Shown here in pieces: positions 12,508 through 24,213 of a stretch of 64,000 nucleotides of DNA. Source of the DNA: Terana coerulea (Eukaryota; Basidiomycota; Agaricomycetes; Polyporales; Phanerochaetaceae); NCBI GenBank assembly GCA_024811115.1, contig JAKOGH010000002.1, forward strand, positions 372,001 through 436,000, in the 5' to 3' direction. The notes beneath the pieces are model-generated. The model had not been told where the DNA came from, made no database searches, and saw only the letters and a list, made by a program, of their open reading frames with translations. Every line of letters starts with the position of its first letter. Positions within the stretch are counted from its first letter, which is position 1. Position numbers and translations under genes: made by a program.

Positions 12508-15500
12508 CTATCGCCTCACGACACCACACAAGACTTCTCCCAGCGGTCCGGTCTCCGTGTAGGCACTCGGGGGAACGTCCACCCGCCTGTCTCGCTAGAC
12601 AGCGCGTTGGAGAGGCGAACAAATGCAAGCGAGTCCACGCCCAGACGATGGAAGCTGTCGTACAAGAGTTCCGTGTTCTTCTCCGAGAAACCGAACAGGC
12701 TGGACAAAACCTTGAGCAACGCTGCTTCCAAGCGTTCCTGCGACGGTCTTGTGGCGGACGGAGTGGTAGAGATGGTGAGAGCATGCGGATGCGCAGCGGG
12801 GACTGCACATGAGGTCGAGCAGGGCAAGGAAGAAGTGCTGCTAGCTGGAGACGGGTACGACGACGACGAAGCGGACGAGGACGATGAACTGGATGCGGTA
12901 TCCGTCCATTTGGAGGTGTGGCCGCTTGGTGCTGGAGTAAACGCAGGAAGCTGTTCAGGGTACAGATGGGTACGCGGCTCCGAATGTCCCGTCAGTTGCA
13001 GCGCGTTCTCGGCCTGTGCTACCGGAAGGGGCAGCGTACCCGGGCCAGGCCTGCTCCTTTCATGCACTGGAGTGGGTGGGACGACCGTGACTTTCGCGTG
13101 AGGTCGCGACGGCACTCGTCCGCTCAGCGCATCCTCGCAATCTACCACTGCCGTCTGGGCGCCCCTCGTCAGAATGCTCCGAATGATCAGCCCGGGTCCC
13201 ATGTCCACGACGATTGCGTCGTTCGGAGAGACCGCGTCAACCGTCTTCAGCACGTCAACGAATAGGATCGTCTCGCGCATGTGCCTGAGCCAGTACGCCA
13301 GCGGCAGAGGTGAAGACGTCCGAAGGACTTTTCCCGTAATGCCCGAGATGTACGCCGTTTCGGCCCCTGGGCTGCCAGCGAGAGGTTTCTTGGCCTTCTT
13401 CAGGTCCCCGAGGAGTTTTGAGACCAGCCGGACGGCGCGGTCCATCTCCTTTGAGTGGAAGGGGATCGGACTGTCGAGGATCTTGCACTTGACGGCCTCG
13501 GCCGTAAGATAGTCCCGGGCAGCGACGACGGCATGCGGGGAGCCGGAGAGCACGACGTGGGTCGGGCCCGCATGGATTGCGACGGCAACCTCGCCCGCGG
13601 ACTTCGGCGTCGAGACCAAGCTTCCTGCGGACGACTTCCACCGACGCAAAGACGTTGAGCATCGTCGCCGGTGCCTTACGCGTCTCGCCCACTGGCAGTC
13701 TGGAGCAGTCACGTCCTGAACATTCAGACCCGTCGGGGTGACATGTCTCTACGTGCTGGATCGCCCATGCCCGAACGACGATGAACTCTACGGCGTTGGC
13801 TTTCGTCATGCGGCCGCTCACCACCGCAGCGGCGAACTCGCCGAAGCAGTAGCCCGCAACGGCCACAGGGGTATTGCCGCGCTCGATGAGGGCGGATGCG
13901 GAGAAGAGGTGATATGCCAGTGTACGGAGCTGGTACCACAGAGGGGTGGAGGGTGCTAGCAGGACTGCGGCAGACACGGAAGGAACTCTGATAAAAGCAT
14001 ACATAAGTTAGAAGCTGGACCAAAGTCAACATATAAATAACATACCGTCGTTCCAAAGCAGAATGTGCAAGGCTCTGAAGTTCTTCGGCCAGTGCTCCGA
14101 ATGCTGGATCAGAGGACTCGATTGGGAGCTGGTTTGACCATGGACCAAAGACGAACACAGGTTTGCCTGAAAGCGCAACATGCTTCACAGCCTCCGTTAT
14201 CACCGACGGACTTGCTGCAGTCTTCGACACCTCGTCCATAACCTTCGTCGCCAACAGCGCGAGGAAGTCACCCTCGACGGGTGGGCACCTCCGCAGGCTC
14301 TCGCTCAGCTGCACAGTCTTGCTCACATCGCACAGCGAGTAGCTCTGCGGGAACCCGCCGGTGGCCATGCACGACAGGAAGTACGGCAGGAGACGGTCGA
14401 CCGTGGAGTTCTTGGTGTGCTGGAGGACGTCGACGTATTCCTCTAGAGAGACGATGCGCGGTGCCGGCACGCCGATAGCTTGGCCGACCGACGCAACGAC
14501 GTCGCACCATGGCGTTGTCGTCGGATTGATCAGGTTGTGTACATGCATTGCACCATCGTCCGCCTTGCTGTTCTGAAGCACCAAGTCCTTCATCGCATCT
14601 GCGCACACGTCCACCGGAATCCAGCAGACCTCCGGTAGATCCTTCAAAATCGCGTGCGTCTGCGGGAGCACAGAGAAAAGCATTGGGATCATCTCGCTCT
14701 GCGTCCACGTCCCCGTCTTGGTGTCGCCGCAGATCTGGCCGACGCGCAGGATGCGGAGCCGGAAGTTGCCCGAAGCTTGCAGGCGGTTGAGCAGGTGCTC
14801 GGCGACAAGCTTCGAGTGTGCGTAGCCCTACATCATCAAATCCGGTGAGCGACCGTTCACGCATATTGAAATAGAGCGGAAAGACGCACCTGGTCCAGAG
14901 CGTACTCAACCTTCATTTCTACGAGCTCTTCGGGGACAAGACCAGGATACCCGAACGTTGTGCTGAACGACGAGCTGAAGAACAGTGACGCTTCGTGCTC
15001 CGCCTTCGCGCACAACTCCGCAAGACTCCGCGTCGCACGCAGGTCGCCACGGAAGCCTCCGACGCTAAAGTTGAAGTCGACCTTCCACGCGCAGTGCACG
15101 ACAGACGTGACGTTCTCGAGCAAAGACTGATAATCTGCCTCGGAGCATCCGAGACGCTCATGCGCAAGGTCGGATATCTGTATGAGATGGAGGGAGGAGG
15201 AGGAGAGGAGAGATGTGTCCATGCCATAGCTCTTGAGGGTGGCTTCCAATCTGGGCTGAGGGTCTCCTCGGACGAGGCAGTACACCTGGGCCGACGGCAC
15301 CGATAACAAGCTCGCCAGCACGCGGCATCCCAAAAATCCAGTGGCTCCGGTCAGGAGAGTGACGGGTGCCGCGTCATGTCGCCTCTTCGACGGGTTGCTG
15401 GCCAGCGGTTCGCCGAACTCCTCGAGAAGCTGAGCACATTCCGTCGCGACGTCGACGATCTGCGTCCCAGAGTCGGAGACGAGGTGGTCGTAGATGGCCT

Positions 15501-17745
15501 GGACGGTGAGCAGGCGGTACAAGTCCGCTGCGTTGATGTTCTCCGAGAACGAAGATGACAGCGACCGCGCGAGCTCGATTGCATTGAGCGAGTTGACGCC
15601 AAAGTCGAAGATATTGGTGGAGGGATCGAGCTGAACGACGTCGCAGGTGAGAATCTCGCAGATGGTGGTGGAGATGGAATCTATTGTCGGCTTCGGTTGT
15701 TTGAGGCGTCGAGCAGGTGTGTGGGGAGGCGACGGCAGGCTTTCGTGGGTAGGCGAGCTTGAGATTCTGCCGTACGAGGGAAAGCACCAACGGCGCTGGA
15801 ACGGGTACGCCGGGAAGCTCCAGAGGTACTTGTGAGGTATATGTCGGCGAGAGTACGCCGATTCGAAGGATATATGCGCTCCGTTCTCGTAGGCTGCCTT
15901 CAGGTCGTCCAGCCGTCCTGCTTGCAAGAGCTCCGCAGCATCCAATAACGCAGGCTTCGGGCGTCGCCCAGCAAGGCTTTGCGGAGGTTGGTTCCACGAA
16001 GCCTGAATTGCGGACTGTAACTCGTCGAGGTCCAAGGCTATGAGCGCCTTACGTACGGGATGTTGCTCCCTAGCGGCGGACAACATGGCGGCGAGTTCAG
16101 GCAGGCTGCATCCCGAAGAACGAGCCCAGCTGAGGACCGCATTCATGGAAGTCGCAAGGCCATCCGCCGTCTTTGCGGAGAAGGGGAGTAGCACGGGCGA
16201 GGGAATCGAAGAACTCGCGAAGGGTACTGGTGTTGATGAAGAGTGTGAGGGTTCTTGCAGGACAATGTTTGCAATAGTGCCAGCTACCAAAACGCATCAA
16301 AACAAGCTGTAATATGGGGGGAAATCGAACGTACTGAAACCAAAGGTGCTGACTGTCGCGATGAATTCTCTCGATTCTTCTACGTCCACCGCCTTTGCGG
16401 GTATCCGAATGGGCCCAGAGGTATATTTCTCGTAAAAGTCGACATGATGAGGGGGTATTTGCCGATGCCGGATGGACAAGATGATCTTCAGGATACCAAC
16501 GAAGGCCGCAGCAGCCTGGCAGTGGCCGAAGATTGTCTTCGACGACGAGATAAATATGGGGTGTTCTCGCTCATAGTTTGCGTATACGTTGTGAACCGCC
16601 TCGAGTTCAAGCTGATCTCCGAGCACGGTGCCAGTCCCATGAGCTGCAAATCAAATGTTTAGTCTCCCTTGGCAGGCGCCCTGTGTTAACATACTGACCT
16701 TCGAGATAGACAACATCATCTGGGTGTACACCTGCTGATGCCAACGCCCGCTTGGCTAGTGCTTGCTGGGCATTGACGTTCGGAGTGGTGAGCGTGCGAG
16801 TAGCTCCATTGTGCGCAATAGTAACATTGCGGATGATGGCATCGATGGCATCTCCGTCTGCTTCTGCCCGGCTGACCTTCTTCAAAATGAAGAAGACCGC
16901 TCCTTCCTACACCGGATCGGCGCGAAGTTAGCATTTGCGAACACCATCGGACAGAAGAGAAGCTTGGAATGTGCGCGCTTACCGACGGACTGTAGCCATC
17001 TGCGTTCTCTGAGAAGGTCCAGCAACGCCCGGACTTGGACATTGCTCCGACCTCTCGCGCCCAAACAAAGGGTGCTGGGGTGAAGTGGGTGGTCACGGAG
17101 CCAACAATGGCGACATCGGCGTCTTGGGACATCAGGGTATGGATAGCTGGGCACCAGGGTTAGATTAGGACTGGGCCCGAGGAGAGTCGATGAACCTACC
17201 ATAGTCAAGGGCCAGCCCACCGCTCGCACATGCGCCAGAGACGACCGCTGTCGCCCCCTGCAGGTCAAGGAAGTGCGCAACACGGCCCGCGACGGCACTC
17301 GGATCCGCGTTCTGCGCCCAGACGTGATCCCACGACTTGCTGCCCTCTTCGGCGTGCCGCCGCATGTCCCAGCCGTCCTCGGAGCCCATCGCTATCGAGA
17401 CAGAGACATTCTTGCCCCGCAGCGAGCTCGCAGGGATGCCCGCCCGCTCAAGCGCTTCCCACGACAGCTCGAGGGCGAGACGGCAGTTTGGCCGCAGGAT
17501 GTCGGCCTCGCCAGGGAAATCCCGAAGAACGACGGGTCAAACTGCTCGACTCCAGATTCATTAAGCCAGCCCGCACGGACGGGAGAACACCGCGGGTCGT
17601 TCGACTGCAAGTTTCTGCTAGCCGGGGGTAGCGTGCTGGACGCCTCCCAGCGCCCCTCGCATAGCGAAGACCATAGTGTGTCGTAGTCATTGACGCCGCC
17701 GGGCAGACGGAAGGCGCTGCCCACGATCGCGACGTGGTCGGTCAT
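12508..17745 (-). CDS. PKS B: KS - carrier - thioester reductase - SAT-like acyltransferase - carrier
   Basis: Minus-strand synthase starting MTDHVAIVGSAFRLPGG. KS: active Cys in VVSGACASGGLAL (about 17228), His in EAHGTGT across the intron near 16645-16690, second His in KTIFGHCQAAAAF. The post-KS linker (CSLPELAAMLSAAREQ) runs at about 16015 straight into the post-AT linker HKYLWSFPAYPFQRR, so the AT core that synthase A has at this place is absent. Carrier 1: FDFGVNSLNAIEL, Ser about 15590. Reductase: NADP loop LLTGATGFLG about 15330-15360 and GYAHSK about 14810-14830. After an intron at about 13988-14045 comes a SAT/AT-like domain: GYCFGEFAAAVVSG (Cys about 13847) and IPFHSKEMD (His about 13456). 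Carrier 2: RLGVDSLAF. Three one-base frame breaks (about 17515, 13595, 12583) each resolve with one base in a G/C run; the stop at 12508 assumes this. Expected product release is a reduced aldehyde or alcohol. Confidence 0.75.
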
Positions 17746-19024
17746 GGTGGTAGGTAGAGAATAGTTTCGGACTGGAATGAAGGGCGGGTCCGTATAAGTA
17801 TATTCAAATAGCGCAGTAGACAAATCGGGCACATACCGCTACCGCAGGGTCAGAGCGCCGTGTGGACTCCTTGACTCCAAATAAGTGCCTTGACTCGGAG
17901 CAGAGTTGTGTATGTGTAATGTTCCGCGCGGCGCTGTGTAAAAGGAAATGGATGTGCTGATATGGCGGTCGGCGGGTGCTTATATGAAGCCGGGTTGGGA
18001 TATCATCAGGACATAAGCTTGAGCGGCGTGCTTGCAACGAGACATCCCCCTTACGGCAATGCAATAGCGTTACGATGATCTCAGACGGCGTGCGTCGGAA
18101 GTGGACGGTTGGATCGTCCTGGGAAACCATCGGGAGTATTGGGCGGACAATACGAATCATGATGTTGATTGACTGAACTCCGGAAATCTGAAGTTTGAAC
18201 AGCCATACAACGCAGCGGTGTGACGGTGCAGCCAGCGGAGACATACGCCTGATCTCGTACAATGGTCTGTTGATCAGGTATGGTTGAACCGATGCTGGGG
18301 AGCGAACGGGGTCCCAGCGGGAACAGCAAGCGTATGATTCTGGAGCTCGCGCCGGGCACATCAGACGAGCGCGGGCGATGCAGAATATAATGGAAGCGAG
18401 AGAAGCTGATTCGATCCAGTATGCCCGCGGCCGGCTTTCAAATGTGTATCACGGCCGCAGGCGGGCAGGGAGCGAGTAGAAAGGAGTACATGGCGGTAAG
18501 ACAGAAGGCGCAGGAAAAATCGTCGCGGCTACACAGGCCCATCCGTGGGAATGATTTACCTCGAACGGGACAGCGCCACAAAGCTTCCACTAACGTCGGC
18601 TAACGGGCGTCTGAGGGCGGGATGCGCTAAGCCCGCGGCCCTCGCTGTACGCTGAAACACGACCCTGGCACTGCAGAGGATACGCATCACAGGATCAAGA
18701 TCTATGATCTCATGGCATGAAGAAATGACGGCAGGATCTGGTGCAACACGCGGCAGCCACAAAGCTGGAAACGACGACGGGGCGGAAATGTCTTGGAATG
18801 GTGTGGAACGGAAACCACGCCACTCGTTCAACTGAGCCGCACCAGCAGCTCATCTGCAGAAAAATGCATGAGGCGAGCCCACTTTTCTAGAAGGTTTTGA
18901 ACTCGCTAGATTCATTATAAGTAATCCCGCCCGGCAATGTCATCCGGTCCGACCAAGAAAGCGTCTGCCGTTCGGAGTCCAAGCAACCTACAGATGAGAT
19001 GAGAGCGCAGATGCAGGGAGAGCC
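17746..19024. other. Upstream region of PKS B
   Basis: About 1.3 kb without a recognised gene. On the minus strand a TATAAG-type site at about 17980 and AT-rich patches near 17785-17800 could serve the PKS promoter. ORFs in 18080-18830 show no family resemblance. Confidence 0.4.
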
Positions 19025-20330
19025 TTATCTAATTCCGTACAGCCCTAGATTGGTCTTGCTCAACGATTGGGCGAAGTCCACCACAACGCTCCTGGTGCCG
19101 AAGTCATCGAGATATCCAGAGCTAGGCCAGAGACCCACCCTCGAACCACGATCACAGCTTGCTGAGGTGGTAGGCCGAGGATTGAGGGCAAAATTGTCTG
19201 GACGGCGTATCAGTTTTTGGAGCGTGTGCGATTTTTGGAGAAATGGCCCTTTTAAGACTCCGTGGTAAGAGGTTACAAAGACTTGTATTAAAATTATCCC
19301 TACAAAGCGTCCACGATACCCAGTAGGTTTGCTGTACAGGGCTTCCAACCCTTTCCATGCATCCACTCAACCGTCGGCTCATGGGAACCATTCCGATGAT
19401 GGACGGGATGTGTTGGAATTCAAGCCAGAACACGGCAGCCTGAGGTAAGCCTGTGTTTAGTGCCCGAGGTTGTAGAACATCTCGACTGGCTACTCACCGA
19501 TTCAATGCACTAAGATGCCCGTGCGGGCTTCAGCAGCTCCACCGCCCCTTCCAGAAAACTTTGACCAAGCCATCGCGTCGGACCGCGCCCAATCTCCCGC
19601 CGCCTGAAGCCGTGCATGCGCCAAGACGAGCGAACGATCACGAGAGCGGCGGAAAACAAACGATAGCACTCAGACATATTGGCGTACAGAGAGCTGGGTC
19701 GGCACCCTGCGAGCACACATGCACGCGTGGCCTTTGCACCGCTTACCGAGGGCATCGCCCGGACAGTTGTGTCCCCGCTTCAAACCGCCTATCCGTCACG
19801 TCAGAGTGTCTTGGTCCGCGATGCGGTTAGCAAGCTTCTGTAGGCACGCCGTCATTTCGACCTTTGTGGCATTACCGCTGGACTGGACGTGCTGTGTACG
19901 CCGCGATAGGCCAGGCGAAGTCCCCGGATCTCGACACGACGCACAGAAACGTCTGGACCCTGCTGGAGTTGGGAAGAGCCTTCCGCCCTACCTTCAACGA
20001 GCGACGTCAATGTCGCTGGTTCTTGTAAGGGTAACTGTCCGACCATCCGTTGCGCTCTGTAAAGCGCGGCAATGTTGCTCTATGGGATACGATATGGCGT
20101 TGGGGTAGCGTCGACTCTGTCGTACCCAATGTGAGAGAAATTGTCGGCATGTTGCATCGCGGAGAAGCTAGTGGCAAACAGGCATCTCATGCGCGGTCTA
20201 GAGCCGCCGCCGCCGACCACGGAATCTCCAGAGCCAAGCCCGACGCCTTGGACGAGATGCTGCTCTCCGCTTGCAAAGCGACGGAAGATGTCCGCCGCAT
20301 ACTCCCGCCTGCGTGTTGTCGGACGTCCTG
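19025..20330 (-). pseudogene. Decayed copy of the CAT-fold acyltransferase
   Basis: Fragments on the minus strand align in order with the readable acyltransferase at 30.2-31.9 kb. EYAADIFRRFASGEQHL (about 20300-20250) matches EFAEDIFNRFNNGEQNL. VQTFLCVV (about 19950) matches DQTFLYVV. GNATKVEMTACLQKLANRI matches GTKSLMTVFLHKLAAYL. REIGRGPTRWLGQSF (about 19590) matches RSVGHGPTRRLGYVF. VDFAQSLSKTNLGL (about 19065) matches TRFTQSLNKTDPGP. The fragments are in different frames and broken by stops, and the catalytic HHxxFDG is replaced by HSTSSGN. It is a dead gene, not an artefact of one indel. The N-terminal start and exact edges cannot be fixed. Confidence 0.7.
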
Positions 20331-22127
20331 AGAAAGACAGAGAAGGCTCGCACGGATCTTGCATCCATACACATCTGCCGAAGTTGACTGGTGGGAATGA
20401 AGATGGAGATATTTCGTTCTTCGGGACCGCCCTGGAGCGGGTTCTTCTGACCCAGAGGCTCTCTGTTTACGCGGCGACAAAGATGCGGATGAACCGTTCT
20501 GGGCAATGGCTTCCGGAAAGAGTATCCATCGTCGGATCCACGCCAGAAACCCCAACTTGAATGCATGTCCTTCAGTCACACACGGCGCAGAATCGAATGC
20601 GTTGATGATGGCGGGGGAAAATGTGCTGTTGATCTACATCGCTCCTGCCACTGCTCGTCAATCACTTCGAGGACGTCGAGCGAATGGGTCGTTCCAGGAC
20701 GCAAGCTGTCCAGTTGTCCCTCAATCGCGCCACGACGGATGAAAGAGCGCTAGCGTAGGACGTGACAGGCTCTGCGGCACAATGAGCTTCATGACCATAT
20801 ACGAAACGGTGGCGTTTGCATTTGGTGATGTTGTGCAACGCATTTGCGTGATGCGTTTGGGCTTGCGGACGATATGAATCAGTACATTGTATAACGGTAT
20901 TCAGTTGACGAGCAACACGCACCATTGACAGTATCTTGGTCCCTCGCTGTTAGACAACGAATAGCCAGATATGTTTCTCCATTACCCGGAAAAACCAAGC
21001 AAGCCGTTCCCTACTGTTCGCCTATATCTGAGTTCATGCCTTGCCAATGCGACGCCGTTGTGTCGCTGGCAGAAGGAGCAACTGTGACTCTGCGTGAGAA
21101 GAGCATGACCGGCTCAGGATCCTGACATGAGCACTTACGAAACGCCGTGGAAAACACAAGGAACACATACGGCAAGCTGCCGTTAGACAGCCGCCTACGA
21201 AGACTGCCTGCATTTCTCCGAGCTATTTTCGACGCCGCATGAGAACAGCGACTTCTGCAGGCACCCGCGCACCTTCGACGAAGCGGTTTGCGGTGAATAG
21301 TGCCCTGGTCCCTTGTAGAAGCCTGTAGAGCGTGTGCTCCGATGTTGGTGGCCGGGCGAAGGATGCTCGCTGCCGCTTGGGCAATGGGGACGAGCTCGAG
21401 CACATGGGCGCGGGCGGAGTTCCTTCCGGCTGCGAGCAAAACGGATCGGACTCTGCGGAAGTATGATTTGGCACTCAGATTAATGGTCAACCGCGCTTCG
21501 GGGCCCGAAATGATGGATGATTCGAAACCCAGATGGCTGGGCTTGATGGTGCGATTGATTCGGCAATTGGCCGAGAACTCCGAAGTCCCGCGTGGCTCGC
21601 CACAGAGAATATATACTACTTACTCTGGTGCTCCCAAGTCCCAAGTACGCCCAGAGGTCCGAGTACATACGGAGGTCCTGAATGATAACGTCCGAAGCCC
21701 AATTCATGTAGGACTCACAGGTGCGAAACAACTCTAAGGATGCCGAGGGAAATAAGCAGAGCATGAAGGCAAAATGTCATTCGCCAAGCTTCCAGACGTG
21801 CGGAATATCAATGAATCAAACCAAGAGATGCAAAGCCTTGGGCGCAATAAAGAGTGACAGATATTCCATTTGATGACAGTGCAAAACGTAACGAGCGAAT
21901 ACGGAATGTGACGAGGGAAAGTATGCGACCAGTACTACTGCCTGGCTTGAACAAGATGGGGGTATATACACGAAAGATTTTGGCCTAAGGGCCTGAGCGA
22001 TCAAAAAGACTATGCAACACACCTATGCTATAACTGCTCCGCAAGACGTACACTCACCCCCGTTATAATGATAACTTATCTAAATAACGCCTCCATCGTA
22101 CACTCCGCCGGGCGTGCGCCCCTGAGA
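20331..22127. other. Intergenic region upstream of the acyltransferase relic
   Basis: About 1.8 kb. Medium ORFs occur on both strands (for example 21011-21490 minus) but none resembles a family I know or another gene in this window. It could hold further relic sequence, which I could not align. Confidence 0.35.
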
Positions 22128-23495
22128 TCAGACAGCGTGGGTCACGTCATCGGCGTACCCGCTGCGGTACTGCTTGCGGTCCTCGAGCGACTCGCCGTCG
22201 TTGACCTCGACCTCGTGCGTGATGTTCACCTTGAGCTTCTTGCCGCCGCCGCCGCCGGATTGCGCTTGGCTGAAGTTCGGGATGACGGTCTCCAGCTCCA
22301 TGCCGGTGCCGCCGTAGGTGTTCGCGAGGCGCGGGTTCTGCCCGAAGCGCATCTGGCTGAGCGAGCGCCCCGAGGGCGGGACGGAGCCCGACGTGCTGAG
22401 CCCGGGGTGCTCCCGCATGAGACCCAGCTTGAGCTTGCGGAAGACGCGGCATGCCATCGCGTTCTCGAGCGCCAAGTTAGGCACGGAGAACATGGCGTGC
22501 AGCACCGGGGGGCCGGTGGGGTCCAGGAGAAGTACGAGTGTCACGATGTTCAACCCGACAGTTGCACTGCAAAATTAGCTTGAGCGACCAATCTTCAGCG
22601 AAAAAGACAAAGAGTGTACATACAGGTAGTACAGCTGTCCGGTCTGTAGGAGGGATTTAGAGATACCACCCATGCCATTCCCGCTGAAAAACACCTTGAA
22701 GCGAGCAGACCACGTGTCCGCGACAATGTTATACATCAACAGCCGGTACGTGATCGCAATGAAGACCAGCGTGTCGTTGACCGATGCGACGATGATGCCG
22801 ACAGACGCAAACGGCTTCGCCTCGCTGTTGATACACCGGTTCGTTGGGCCGATATGCACGCCATTGATAGCCCACGGCACGGAAATTGTTGCGAGCGTAG
22901 ACAACCAGATGAAGCCGAAGATGCCAACGACCCACTTGTTTGCGTTGAACACAGCGCGCACGCGGAAGAAGAAGAGGAGGGAGTTGGAGGGGATGGCGAC
23001 GGCGAAGCACCACGCTAGCGCCGTCTGGAGGCCCGAGCAGGAACCCACGGCACCGACTGCGGAGAGTATACGTCAAACGACAATAGCGGCAGATAGAACG
23101 GACACGGCGTACCTTGAAAGATTGTGCTCGTGAGAATGAACGCTAACGAGCTCACCCTGCGTCGGACCATAACGGTAAGCTATGAGAGCTACTTACTCCT
23201 GCACAGTGTCCATAACTCACCTGGCAATGATGTACGCCAGCTGCGGTAATGTGAACCTGCTCTTGAATACAATCTTGTACTCTTCAGGGAGAGCCATCAG
23301 GAAGTCCCATAGCCATGCCTAGTATCACAATCAGATCCTGGCATCATACAGACGTATCAACGCACGCACCCCCAGGGTGGCCATGTACAGATACCGGGAT
23401 GCCTCGAGCTGGGAGGCAAGGTCCGGCGGGAGGAACGCCAGCGGGGTATCCGCGTTGAGGATGGGGAACTCGGTGGTGTTGACCGCGCTGCTCAT
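22128..23495 (-). CDS. Seven-helix integral membrane protein of the basidiomycete DUF6533-like type
   Basis: Starts MSSAVNTTEFPILNADTPL at 23495 and runs through four or five exons. Hydrophobic segments include WLWDFLMALPEEY with the following helix, VSSLAFILTSTIF, the stretch beginning ALAWCFAVAIPSNSLLFF, GIFGFIWLSTLATISVPW, VGIIVASVNDTLVFIAITY, and LATVGLNIVTLVLLL formed across the intron near 22565-22620. A cytoplasmic tail with GGGGGKKLKVNITHEVEV ends at the stop in 22128. This layout matches the large family of receptor-like seven-helix proteins of mushrooms whose function is unknown. No frame break was found. It is transcribed in the same direction as the hydrolase-like gene upstream; a role in the cluster is possible but not shown. 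Confidence 0.75.
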
Positions 23496-24213
23496 GGTGG
23501 TCGTGGTACAGCCCGCAGAGTGTCGAAAGGGGCCGTGTTCCTGTGCGACTGCGCCGTGGCTCGAGGGCTTATAATCGTCGAAGCAGCGTACGGATGGCTC
23601 AGGCCGACTCAACGATCAAGATGTGGAGAAGCAGCCAGGTCTGATACTCACCAAATATCAAGTTCTTAGGGCTAGAAACGGGGGGCGCTGAAGGGGATAG
23701 CAGTGCAATGCGACGTCCGAACCGCATGGATGCGGAAACACCGATTGACGGCATTGAGCGTCCAATGTCTAACATCAGCTGATTGAATTACTTGGGGCCG
23801 TGGGACTGGAGGAATTTTCCGACGGCGTCGAGCCCGGCTTGCCTTGTGACCCGGAGTCGCACAGCTTGCCAGAACATGCCGTCTCCTCAAAGTTTTCACC
23901 AGGGTCTGTCAGCGCAAAGCGTCAAGTACTAGTGGCAACAACGACTCACCCGGTCTCAAGTGCTCAAACTTCAAGTACTCACGCACCGGATCAGCGGATC
24001 TAGATGGGGGTTTGTACCCTCGAAGAGAGCGTTAAGGACGACGGCAGCATTCGCAGTTGCCGCACACTTCGCATGTGCTCGACATTGCATCCAGCGGGCG
24101 TTGAAACATTTCATCATCGGGAGAACGCCACGATAGCGTATGGAAGTACAGGAGAAGCACAATACAACGTACTGAACAGTGTTTCCGGTCGATCCGACTC
24201 GCAAGCACTGCAT
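23496..24213. other. Intergenic region
   Basis: About 700 nt between two minus-strand genes. Apart from the TATA-like site at 23568 I see nothing. Confidence 0.5.
23568..23573 (-). promoter_or_regulatory. TATA-like element of the seven-helix gene
   Basis: Read on the minus strand the sequence is TATAAG, about 73 nt upstream of the ATG at 23495. Confidence 0.45.

Noticed and set aside
12508..17745. Calling PKS B a pseudogene because of its frame breaks
   Set aside because: All catalytic motifs are intact and each break is a one-base change in a homopolymer, as in many other genes of the window.
20050..20560. Plus-strand ORFs rich in Pro and Ser
   Set aside because: They lie antisense to the acyltransferase relic or its upstream flank and have no family resemblance.
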